A stretch of 32,130 nt of DNA from positions 1-32,130 of the forward strand of contig JAFQPR010000104.1 of NCBI GenBank assembly GCA_017411605.1. The letters are read 5' to 3'. Origin of the DNA: Clostridia bacterium. Lineage in GTDB: Bacteria; Bacillota; Clostridia; Oscillospirales; CAG-272. Below the pieces are notes generated by a model that searched no databases, was not told the origin of the DNA, and saw only the letters and a program-made list of their open reading frames with translations. This document shows positions 16,240-23,121 of the stretch, one piece after another; the stretch's first letter is position 1; each line of letters opens with the position of its first letter. A program made the position numbers and the translations under genes.

Positions 16240-17322
16240 TTATTCTGTTTTGTCGGGATTTTTAAACCTTACCCCATACTCGTCAAGCAGGGCAATAAGT
16301 CCGCGGCGCGAGTCCGTGCCGACCGTATCGAGCATCTTTTTAACTCGGTACTTGACCGTATTTATCGCGAGATAGTGCTTCTCGGATATCTTCTCATAGG
16401 TCAGCCCCGAGGTTAAGTCGTAAAGGATAGCGATATCGGTATCGTCGCAGTTGGAGAGCATAATGTCAAGAGCTTCCATATCGCAGAGGTTCTTGTCCCC
16501 GTAGAAGTCCACCTCCGAGGAGCTGTATATCTCCGCGCCGACGGGCGAGCCCATCGGGATATCTCCCCTGCCCTCAAGGAATTCCATATCGAAGGTCATA
16601 ACGGTCGAGTAGATGACCTCCTCTTTTAGTAAGAATCTATACAGCATAGCAAGCTGAACGCCCGCCTCGTGATAGTCAATTCTGCAAACGGGATAGGGGT
16701 TATCGAAGTATTCGGATATTTTCATACCCGAGCAGGAGCATATCCTGCGCCCCTCTGTGATACTCTTATATTTGTTATACAGCATCACTGCAATATTGTC
16801 GTTACAGCAGACAATATTCGATATTTCCCCGCATTTCTCGGAAAACTCGTCAAGGCATCGAAGCACGTCACCGTGATTCTTGAAAACCTCGTACTTACCG
16901 CCCGCCTCGTTCACCGCGTATCTTATTCCTATGTATTTGAGCCTATCGGGAAGAGAGTCCTCGTTATAGCCGAGGATAGCGGTCTTACCCTCGTTTTCCG
17001 ATAGAATGTATTTCGTCAGTCTGTACGCCGACTTAGTATAGTTCGGGGCTATACTGCTGTATTTATACATCGTATCGAGATATTGGAATCCGAATACGAG
17101 CGGATGCACGCCGCGCGCGTTAAGCTCCTCTATCCTGTCCGTTGACCACTTGAGCGATTGGCAGATGATTATGGCAACACGGCATACCTCGGGCAGCTCC
17201 GAGGTCTTTTTATATATAGCTATCTCATCGTGCTTCTTCTTTGCGACGGACGTGATACCGTCAAGAAGCTGATGCACTCGGTTATTATCCGAATAGTTCT
17301 CTTCTACCAGAATATAAAACAT
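16240..17322 (-). CDS. Transcriptional regulator: periplasmic-binding-like sensor with C-terminal HTH
   Basis: A 360-residue cytoplasmic regulator. Residues 1-290 or so look like the type I periplasmic-binding (LacI/GalR-type) sensor fold: AIIICQSL near 50, PLVFGFQ near 74, TAILGYNEDSLPDRLKYIGIRYA, and ISNIVCCNDNIAVMLYNKY, which mirrors the LacI core. The last 50 residues hold a LuxR/Sigma-70 region 4-like helix-turn-helix, SGLTYEKISEKHYLAINTVKYRVKKML. The HTH is therefore at the C-terminus, the reverse of the LacI layout. It sits between two DUF5107 genes that it probably controls in response to a sugar. I chose the ATG at 17322 (after GGGTAGAG) over an in-frame start at 17391, which would place a basic 23-residue tail on the sensor and overlap the promoter. 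Exact family assignment is uncertain. Confidence 0.75.
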   Translation of the reverse strand: MFYILVEENYSDNNRVHQLLDGITSVAKKKHDEIAIYKKTSELPEVCRVAIIICQSLKWSTDRIEELNARGVHPLVFGFQYLDTMYKYSSIAPNYTKSAYRLTKYILSENEGKTAILGYNEDSLPDRLKYIGIRYAVNEAGGKYEVFKNHGDVLRCLDEFSEKCGEISNIVCCNDNIAVMLYNKYKSITEGRRICSCSGMKISEYFDNPYPVCRIDYHEAGVQLAMLYRFLLKEEVIYSTVMTFDMEFLEGRGDIPMGSPVGAEIYSSSEVDFYGDKNLCDMEALDIMLSNCDDTDIAILYDLTSGLTYEKISEKHYLAINTVKYRVKKMLDTVGTDSRRGLIALLDEYGVRFKNPDKTE

Positions 17323-17377
17323 ATCTCTACCCGCAAAAAGCTTTATTTGCCGACTCCAAAAAAGCGAGCGGCTATGC

Positions 17378-17383
17378 ATTATA
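17378..17383 (-). promoter_or_regulatory. Possible -10 element of the regulator gene
   Basis: TATAAT on the minus strand, 55 nt upstream of the regulator start and just after the terminator of the preceding gene. No good -35 sits at 17 nt, so this is only a candidate. Confidence 0.35.
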
Positions 17384-17397
17384 GCGCCCAAGTTTTA

Positions 17398-17440
17398 AAA
17401 AAATGGGCTGCCCGAACGCAAAACGCATCCAAGACAGCCT
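17398..17440 (-). terminator. Probable terminator of DUF5107 paralogue 2
   Basis: GGCTG and CAGCC form a short stem with an imperfect interior. On the minus strand it is followed by CCATTTTTTT. It lies 47 nt after the stop at 17487. Confidence 0.5.
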
Positions 17441-17486
17441 CATTCGTTCAATTTATTTTAGCATACCAAAGCTTTTTTTGCAATAC

Positions 17487-20400
17487 TTATACGGTAAAAT
17501 CTTCGATATAAAGACCGAAGCCGTCAGCATCGAGCACCTTTTTATACCCTTCAGCGTCTATGCCGAGGAAGCTTGAGAAGAGATAGAGCGGATAGGAATA
17601 GTGAAGCTCACGCGCGCTCTTTGCCTCGTCAATATAGCCGATGAAGAACGGAGTCGTGCCGAAGTAGCCGAGAGTTTCCTCTTTTGCGGCAGCGCACCAC
17701 GCATCGTATCTCGAGCGGACGAGAGCCCGAGCCTCGTCAGCCTTACCGAGCGCCTCAAGTCCGCGAGCCGCATAGTAAGCGAAGGTATAAAGGTACATAT
17801 CGGTGAAGAAATCAAAGTTAAACGTGCCAAACCACAGGTAGATATCCTTTGCCTCGTCAGCGCGGCCGAGCTTCTCCAAGCACTTTGCCTCGAAGTACTT
17901 ATAGGGAGCGCGTTTAACTGCGTTCCAGAGTCCCGAGCCGAGCGATTCGGGAAGGACCTGAGCGGAGCGGAATATCTCGAGCGCCGCTTCGTAGTCACCA
18001 TTAAGGTACGCGTCCTTGCCTAGAAGATAGTGAGCAAACATATACTCGTCGGCGATATAGTGCTCGCCGCCCTCGCAGGCAACGAAGCGTCTGCCTAGGA
18101 GAAGGTCAAGCGCAAGCCTCGGCTTGCCCTCGTGGTTATAAGCTCTCGCGAGCTCTACTGTTATATCGTCGCGGTTCATATCTCTTGACTTGATGAACGC
18201 CTCGATAGCCTCGGGTGGCTCTCCCACCTTAGCCATAAGGTGAGCGCACTCGAAGGTTATCTGCTTTTCGTCACGCGGAGCAAGCTCTGCTGCGCGCTTC
18301 ATAAGAGTAAGAGCCTTTACTTTATCATTCTTATGCGAGTAATAGCCCATAGAAAGGCATCGGAGCGCTCTGTAATTATCCTCGCTCTCGCAAACGCGCT
18401 CAAACTCCGCGATTCCCTCGTCATACATACCCTTTCCGTAAAGAAGGCAGGCGTAGAGATAACGCGCGTAATTGTTACACGGGTCGGCGCAAAGCAGCTT
18501 TTCAAGCACGTGCTTTTCAAACATTCTCGAGGGGAACGCGATACCTACCTCGCTCTTCGGCGCATCGGTATTGTCAAGCATCGCGAGAACGAAGCGCGGC
18601 ATCGAAGAAAGGCTGCGATAATTTGACACGCCCAGAAGGAGAGCCTTTATCTCGGAGTGAAGTCCTGCCTCATAAAGATACTCTGTGATATCGAGGCAAA
18701 CCTGGCTTATATCAGTATGAACAAAGTCGCAGAAGGTCTTATAATCACCCGTGGTGATAGCAACGAAGGCGCGCGTGAAGAGGTTTATCTTATCCTTATT
18801 TAAAGCGCAATTCCATACACGGTCAGCGCCATCTTTATCTCCACCGAGATACTTTGCATAGCCGAGGAAGCTCTGTGCAACAACGGCGCGGGAGTTACCG
18901 CAAAGGGACTCCTCAAGATGCTCGACAGCACGAAGATAGTCGCCGCGTCTTATATCAATAAGACCTATATGCTGCATTGCCGCAGCCTTATAATCGTAGC
19001 ACCAGGCTGCCTTGAAGAGATAGTTATATCCCTCGTCTATCTTAGCGAGCGAAAGCAGGCAAAGTCCCTTGAGATAATATGCCTTACCGCTCTCGTGGCG
19101 AATATTGAAGCGGGAGAGTGACTTCTCCGCTTTGTTTATATACTCAAGAGCGAGAGCCGCGTTGTTATTCTTAAGATAAAGCTCTGCAAGCGCGGTCAGT
19201 GCCGGAGCAAACTCGGGATCGCGCTTCAAGGCTTCAAGATAGCACATCTCTGCGGAATACTCGGGCGAGCGGTACTGCTCAATATGGAGCGCCTCGCGGT
19301 AAAGCTCCTCTGCGGTTTTAACCCCCTTGAAGTAAGGAAGCTCGCGTCTTGGCTCGGGGATCTCGCGGTCAGACTTCGCCTTTATCTCGTAGTCGATATA
19401 GGTTACGACGCCTACCTTGATATTTATAGAAACACCGGGGTGGATATCGGTCTTGCATAGCTCGGTTATCTCATAGCAAGGGATATCGACGGTCTTATTA
19501 AATACGACACGCTCCCCGTCCATTACGGTAACGACAGCTCCGCTTATTGCCCCAGTTGCCTGAAGAGAGATATTGCCGCACTCGTCGATATATACCGCGC
19601 CAAACTCGTTTGCAAACGCGGGGATACCCTTATCGTGGATCGGGAACCACTTCTGCGAGAAGGTCTTCGTTTCGTAGGGCTGAAGCCAGGTGAGGTCGGG
19701 CTGGTTATCCGAATAGCAGCCTGCCATAAGCTCGGCATACTGACCGTCGGTATCGGTGAGAGCCTTTTCCCAGGTCTTTGAGAGCTGATTATACGCCCAA
19801 GTGAACATCTTCTTACCGGGTGAAATATGGTGGTCGGCAATGTGAACAACGCCTGCCGCCTTACCTCTGTTATATCCGCCGAAGTAATCGTACTCGGACT
19901 CTGCGCTGAAGTAAGAGGTCGCATCTCTCGTGCTCTTATGCTTAGAGATATCGGTATCTCCGTTATAATAAATACCGTTGAACGCGCCGAATCTATCGTT
20001 ATTCGCGATAGGATAGGTAGTTACGGAGCGCTTATAGTGGAATCTTACGTAGTTTACGTCCTCGGGGAAGAATATTTCGTAGCTCTCGTCAACGGGAACT
20101 GCGGCGTTTTCCCACCAGAGGAAGGAATGACGGTGAGCGGTGGTGTTATCTACCTTGACCTTTGTTTCGAAGATACACTCGCCGTCGCGGAGCGATATGC
20201 CTACCATCCCCTTCATACGGTTAATAGGGTCATGCTCCGAGAGCCATACGGTAGCGTATCCGTCACCATTTTCTATGTAATAGTCAACAGGCATAAAGGT
20301 TGATGCTCTGTGGTGGAAGGGCCAGTTGAACTCAAGTCCGCCCGAGGTCCACGAGCCGAGAACGCCGATAAGCGCAGGCTTAATTACGTTATTCTTATAG

Positions 20401-20675
20401 AAGAAGCCGTAGCCGTTCTTCTTATCGTTTGCGTACCATATCTTTCCGCCAAGCTCGGGGAGAATGCCTATCTCGATAAACTCGTTTTCAAGAGTGAGAA
20501 GAGTATACTCTCTCTTTTCTCGAACGTCGCGCTGCGCCTCGAGAACGACCTTATTGGGATAAGGATTTCCCGAAGTTCTCTGATGAACTCTGTTCTCGGC
20601 GAACATAGGAAGGTCTTCCTGCTTCGCCTCGGGGTAAGTATCAATTAGAATTCGTTTTTCTTCTGCAAGTACCAT
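17487..20675 (-). CDS. DUF5107 domain protein with C-terminal TPR repeats (paralogue 2)
   Basis: A 1062-residue intracellular protein, paralogous along its full length to 13017-16169. The DUF5107 half shows GGKIWYANDKKNGYGFFYKN, SGGLEFNWPFHHRASTFMP, HSFLWWENAA, VHIADHHISPGKK and NQPDLTWLQPYETKTFSQKW. The TPR half shows AEELYREALHIEQY, ALTALAELYLKNNNAALALEYINKAE and many degenerate repeats to the C-terminus. Conservation of the HH pair and the acidic and aromatic residues between paralogues suggests a common sugar-handling site, with divergence implying different substrates or partners. The ATG at 20675 has AAGGAG 10 nt upstream. It has its own promoter (20713-20741), a terminator after it, and the sensor-HTH regulator gene downstream. 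Confidence 0.9.
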   Translation of the reverse strand: MVLAEEKRILIDTYPEAKQEDLPMFAENRVHQRTSGNPYPNKVVLEAQRDVREKREYTLLTLENEFIEIGILPELGGKIWYANDKKNGYGFFYKNNVIKPALIGVLGSWTSGGLEFNWPFHHRASTFMPVDYYIENGDGYATVWLSEHDPINRMKGMVGISLRDGECIFETKVKVDNTTAHRHSFLWWENAAVPVDESYEIFFPEDVNYVRFHYKRSVTTYPIANNDRFGAFNGIYYNGDTDISKHKSTRDATSYFSAESEYDYFGGYNRGKAAGVVHIADHHISPGKKMFTWAYNQLSKTWEKALTDTDGQYAELMAGCYSDNQPDLTWLQPYETKTFSQKWFPIHDKGIPAFANEFGAVYIDECGNISLQATGAISGAVVTVMDGERVVFNKTVDIPCYEITELCKTDIHPGVSINIKVGVVTYIDYEIKAKSDREIPEPRRELPYFKGVKTAEELYREALHIEQYRSPEYSAEMCYLEALKRDPEFAPALTALAELYLKNNNAALALEYINKAEKSLSRFNIRHESGKAYYLKGLCLLSLAKIDEGYNYLFKAAWCYDYKAAAMQHIGLIDIRRGDYLRAVEHLEESLCGNSRAVVAQSFLGYAKYLGGDKDGADRVWNCALNKDKINLFTRAFVAITTGDYKTFCDFVHTDISQVCLDITEYLYEAGLHSEIKALLLGVSNYRSLSSMPRFVLAMLDNTDAPKSEVGIAFPSRMFEKHVLEKLLCADPCNNYARYLYACLLYGKGMYDEGIAEFERVCESEDNYRALRCLSMGYYSHKNDKVKALTLMKRAAELAPRDEKQITFECAHLMAKVGEPPEAIEAFIKSRDMNRDDITVELARAYNHEGKPRLALDLLLGRRFVACEGGEHYIADEYMFAHYLLGKDAYLNGDYEAALEIFRSAQVLPESLGSGLWNAVKRAPYKYFEAKCLEKLGRADEAKDIYLWFGTFNFDFFTDMYLYTFAYYAARGLEALGKADEARALVRSRYDAWCAAAKEETLGYFGTTPFFIGYIDEAKSARELHYSYPLYLFSSFLGIDAEGYKKVLDADGFGLYIEDFTV

Positions 20676-20712
20676 AGCTTTTTAGCTCCTTGTCATTTTT
20701 TATTACACTAAC

Positions 20713-20741
20713 ATTTTACAACTAACGAAAGCAAAATACAA
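20713..20741 (-). promoter_or_regulatory. Promoter of DUF5107 paralogue 2
   Basis: On the minus strand TTGTAT, a 17-nt spacer and TAAAAT, 38 nt upstream of the start codon. Reasonable hexamers with ideal spacing. Confidence 0.6.
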
Positions 20742-20828
20742 TACAAAAAAATCTGTCACGCCGATACGGTTTTGTTGTACTTTTTGGAGGGAGCAGGTCG
20801 CAACAAAAACAATCCCCACAGCATAGCA

Positions 20829-20890
20829 AAAAAAGAAAGCAAGGAGCAGCTTTGCAAAAAAATACGCCGCAAACCATTGCTTTCTTTTTT
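20829..20890. terminator. Long stem-loop between the ankyrin gene and DUF5107 paralogue 2
   Basis: AAAAAAGAAAGCAA (20829-20842) and its exact complement TTGCTTTCTTTTTT (20877-20890) form a 14-bp stem with a 34-nt loop. The T run is inside the stem end on both strands, so it could terminate transcription either way. It lies 134 nt after the ankyrin gene stop and upstream of the DUF5107 promoter. Confidence 0.6.
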
Positions 20891-20937
20891 CATTTATTAT
20901 CGTAAAATACAAATCAAACGACAAAAATGCTTATTTT

Positions 20938-20969
20938 TGACTACAATATTTTACATTTCTCGACATTTC
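20938..20969 (-). repeat. 32-nt intergenic element, copy 1
   Basis: On the minus strand GAAATGT, three variable bases, GAAATGTAAAATAT, then TGTAGTCA. A second copy lies at 22875-22906 and differs only around the variable bases. It contains a direct repeat of GAAATGT at 10-nt spacing, like a protein-binding site. It lies about 260 nt upstream of the DUF5107 paralogue 2 start. Confidence 0.6.
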
Positions 20970-21024
20970 TATTTTTAATAGTAGCACCGACGCCAATTAT
21001 CTTGGGCAGATATCTTATTAAAAC

Positions 21025-21855
21025 TCACTCAAAGAGAGCATTAATCTCTTCATTATTTCTTTTTGCAAGGTAATCAGAAACGGTTTTTCCATCCGAATCA
21101 ACAGCGTTTACATCTGCTCCGTTATCCAAGAGATATTTAACGATACTTACATCAGAGCTCCTAACCGCAAACATCAGAGGGGTAATTTTTTCATTTGATA
21201 CAGATGCATTAACGTCAGCATATCCGTCTTTCAAAAGCACCTTAACTATTTCATAATGATCAAACATTATTGCATAGCAAAAAACGCGCTGCCAATCCAC
21301 GTTTGATTTATCACAATTATCAAATGCATAACAGAATAAACTATATATTTTTTCTGCATCCTCTTTAGCAAGAACGGGAGTATTCCAAGTCATATCTATA
21401 AATATCGCACCTTGACCATAATCATCAACGTAGTCGATAGAAGCTCCTTTAGAAATAAGGTACATAACAATTTCGTACCAATCGTCCTCGCAATAATCTA
21501 ACGCAACGTGTATCGGTGTATACTCGCGATCATCCGGAATATAACTATTAACGTCCGCACCGCTTTCAACCAAAAGCTTAACCATTTCTAAATTTCCCGC
21601 CTTGCAAGCTTCTGCCAGAGGATAATAAATTCTTGTCATGAGGATTTCGCCCTGCCACCACGACGGTGCAAGAGTAGGATAAGTATTAAGAGCGGACGGG
21701 CACTCGGCTATTATGGACTTAACAAGCTCATAATCATTAGCGATTATCGCATTATTCAACGCTTTGGCATATTTACGTTCTTCCCTTGTTGAGCATGACA
21801 CCATACTTAAGCAAGCTAAAACAAGCACCAAAATCAAAGCTATCGCTTTTTTCAT
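21025..21855 (-). CDS. Ankyrin-repeat lipoprotein
   Basis: A 276-residue exported protein. Residues 1-21 form a lipoprotein signal (LILVLVLACLSMVSC, lipidated Cys21), so it should sit on the outer face of the cytoplasmic membrane. Ankyrin repeats follow: PLAEACKAGNLEMVKLLVESG near 78, TPIHVALDYCEDDWYEIVMYL near 112, a longer spacer with AKEDAEKIYSLFCYAF, then FCYAIMFDHYEIVKVLLKDG and TPLMFAVRSSDVSIVKYLLDNG near 230. Ankyrin domains bind protein partners; none can be named. It starts 30 nt after the small membrane protein gene and is probably cotranscribed with it. The start ATG has an AGGTAGG-like ribosome binding site. Confidence 0.85.
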   Translation of the reverse strand: MKKAIALILVLVLACLSMVSCSTREERKYAKALNNAIIANDYELVKSIIAECPSALNTYPTLAPSWWQGEILMTRIYYPLAEACKAGNLEMVKLLVESGADVNSYIPDDREYTPIHVALDYCEDDWYEIVMYLISKGASIDYVDDYGQGAIFIDMTWNTPVLAKEDAEKIYSLFCYAFDNCDKSNVDWQRVFCYAIMFDHYEIVKVLLKDGYADVNASVSNEKITPLMFAVRSSDVSIVKYLLDNGADVNAVDSDGKTVSDYLAKRNNEEINALFE

Positions 21856-21885
21856 TTTTTATTACCTACCTAAAAATAAACTTTA

Positions 21886-22566
21886 TCAATCTCTATCGAT
21901 CTTTCCTAAAAAAGGTTTTCTGTTTGGCATCATATAATATGCGGAAATATATGCGGGATCAAGATACTCTTGAAAATCTCTAACTTCATCAAAGCCGAAT
22001 TTTCGTTTTACGGAGCTGTTAACTAAATTCTGAGTGAAGAACGAAATTGCTACCGTAACAAGATAGGCGATCGGAAAATAAATGAGTGCAAATCGCCATC
22101 CAAAGGCAAACGAAAGACATAACCCGATAAAAAACAGAGAAGCCGTTCCGCCGATCAAATCATCAAATGGAGCAAATAGCAATGCTTTAACGATATTATA
22201 ACTTCGATATAAATCATCTATGCTTTTTACACCTTTAGCGGCGTATGAAACACCTGCAAAACAAGCATTCTCCGAACCGAGAAACATTCTCTCATAAATT
22301 GCATTAGAAGAAAACCGTAGCTTCTCTCGAGTTATCGTAAACTCGCAATACTCACCTATCCAAACATAACGATAATTGGATACAAGCGATATATAAAGAA
22401 GATTATTTTTGAACTTTGTTTTATTATGAACTGATATAGAAATCTCTAAATCGCGACTAGTTGAATGCTCAATAATTTTGCTTTTGCGCGGATGAACTAT
22501 ATAATTAACACCTGCTATAGAAATCATAGCAGCATGTCTCGATGTATTCTTAAAGTTTAATTTCAT
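21886..22566 (-). CDS. Small two-segment membrane protein of unknown function
   Basis: A 226-residue protein I do not recognise. The N-terminal 130 residues are soluble and beta-rich with basic patches (YIVHPRKSKIIEHSTSRD). Two adjacent hydrophobic segments near 142-160 (TASLFFIGLCLSFAFGW) and 162-186 (ALIYFPIAYLVTVAISFF) form a hairpin, and a polar C-terminal tail of about 40 residues follows. An in-frame upstream start at 22692 exists, but it would begin before the transcription start; the ATG at 22566 lies 88 nt after the -10 and fits better, although its ribosome binding site (GGAT) is weak. It is the first gene of a two-gene unit with the ankyrin lipoprotein. Confidence 0.7.
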   Translation of the reverse strand: MKLNFKNTSRHAAMISIAGVNYIVHPRKSKIIEHSTSRDLEISISVHNKTKFKNNLLYISLVSNYRYVWIGEYCEFTITREKLRFSSNAIYERMFLGSENACFAGVSYAAKGVKSIDDLYRSYNIVKALLFAPFDDLIGGTASLFFIGLCLSFAFGWRFALIYFPIAYLVTVAISFFTQNLVNSSVKRKFGFDEVRDFQEYLDPAYISAYYMMPNRKPFLGKIDRD

Positions 22567-22627
22567 ATCTGATCCAAAAAAGTCTGCGACGGTATTGCTA
22601 TTATAAATGATATTAACACAACCAATA

Positions 22628-22641
22628 TACGTGCGCACGTA
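22628..22641. promoter_or_regulatory. Perfect 14-bp palindrome in the leader of the membrane protein gene
   Basis: TACGTGCGCACGTA is its own reverse complement and lies just after the -10 element, where a repressor could block transcription. It could also be a small leader hairpin. Confidence 0.5.
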
Positions 22642-22653
22642 ATACTTTTTTGT

Positions 22654-22682
22654 ATTATAGCATAGACAATCGATCTTGTCAA
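22654..22682 (-). promoter_or_regulatory. Perfect-consensus promoter of the membrane protein and ankyrin unit
   Basis: On the minus strand TTGACA, a 17-nt spacer ending TGC, and TATAAT: exact -35, exact -10 with an extended TGN, ideal spacing. The strongest promoter in the window. Confidence 0.9.
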
Positions 22683-22836
22683 GCAAGTGCAACCGCTCGT
22701 TGCAACTACTCCGGTAAAATCAATGCAATATTATATGAAATCTATTATATTCTAATCATAAAACTCAAAATAAAAATGAAAATATAATCACAAAAATATA
22801 TTGATATTTCAACTTATATTTTTATTAACCGCAAAC

Positions 22837-22867
22837 ACAATGCATTAAAAAACAGCATTGTTTTTTT
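22837..22867. terminator. Hairpin with T tract, orientation uncertain
   Basis: ACAATGC and GCATTGT form a 7-bp stem with an 11-nt loop; on the plus strand T residues follow. No plus-strand gene ends nearby, so its role is unclear. Confidence 0.35.
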
Positions 22868-22874
22868 AAAAATA

Positions 22875-22906
22875 TGACTACAATATTTTACATTTCCGAA
22901 CATTTC
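22875..22906 (-). repeat. 32-nt intergenic element, copy 2
   Basis: Second copy of the element at 20938-20969, in the same orientation and nearly identical. It lies between the terminator of cassette 2 and the promoter of the membrane protein gene. Confidence 0.6.
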
Positions 22907-22930
22907 TCAAAATCGTTATATAAAATGAAG

Positions 22931-22956
22931 GCTGCTCCGCAAAAAAGCAGAGCAGC
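22931..22956 (-). terminator. Terminator of the giant protein and peptide operon of cassette 2
   Basis: GCTGCTC and GAGCAGC pair (7 bp), continued by a wobble pair and GC/GC around a 6-nt loop. It lies 17 nt after the stop of the short peptide gene, which supports that gene as the last one of the operon. Confidence 0.75.
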
Positions 22957-22973
22957 TCCAAAAATAAGGTTAT

Positions 22974-23105
22974 TTAACCTAAGTCAAAATCCCAAATACC
23001 GTCGTTATCCTCTTTTGGTGTTGTTTCGGTACCCGGCGAAGTCGTAATAATATCCTTTGCTTTAATCTCAACGATCTCGATTTCCGGATCTATATATTTT
23101 TTCAT
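22974..23105 (-). CDS. Short conserved acidic peptide B of cassette 2
   Basis: A 43-residue peptide of unknown function starting 16 nt after the stop of the giant protein gene, with TTGGAGGT as a clear ribosome binding site. It begins MKKYIDPEIEIVEIKAKD, continues IITTSPGTETTPKED and ends NDGIWDFDLG. From the double Ile to the Phe-Asp it is identical over 23 residues to peptide A at 3455-3634, while 12 of those codons carry synonymous differences. The N-terminal part keeps the pattern Tyr-Ile-x-Pro-Glu-hydrophobic-Glu. There is no signal peptide, transmembrane segment or Cys. A terminator follows at once. It may be a modified-peptide precursor, a partner of the giant protein or a feedback signal; none is shown by sequence. 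Confidence 0.82.
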   Translation of the reverse strand: MKKYIDPEIEIVEIKAKDIITTSPGTETTPKEDNDGIWDFDLG

Positions 23106-23121
23106 CGATCTTTACCTCCAA

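Noticed and set aside
20703-20924. Hydrophobic 73-codon frame between DUF5107 paralogue 2 and the ankyrin gene
   Set aside because: It begins with TTG without a ribosome binding site and covers both a 14-bp stem-loop and the promoter of the next gene.
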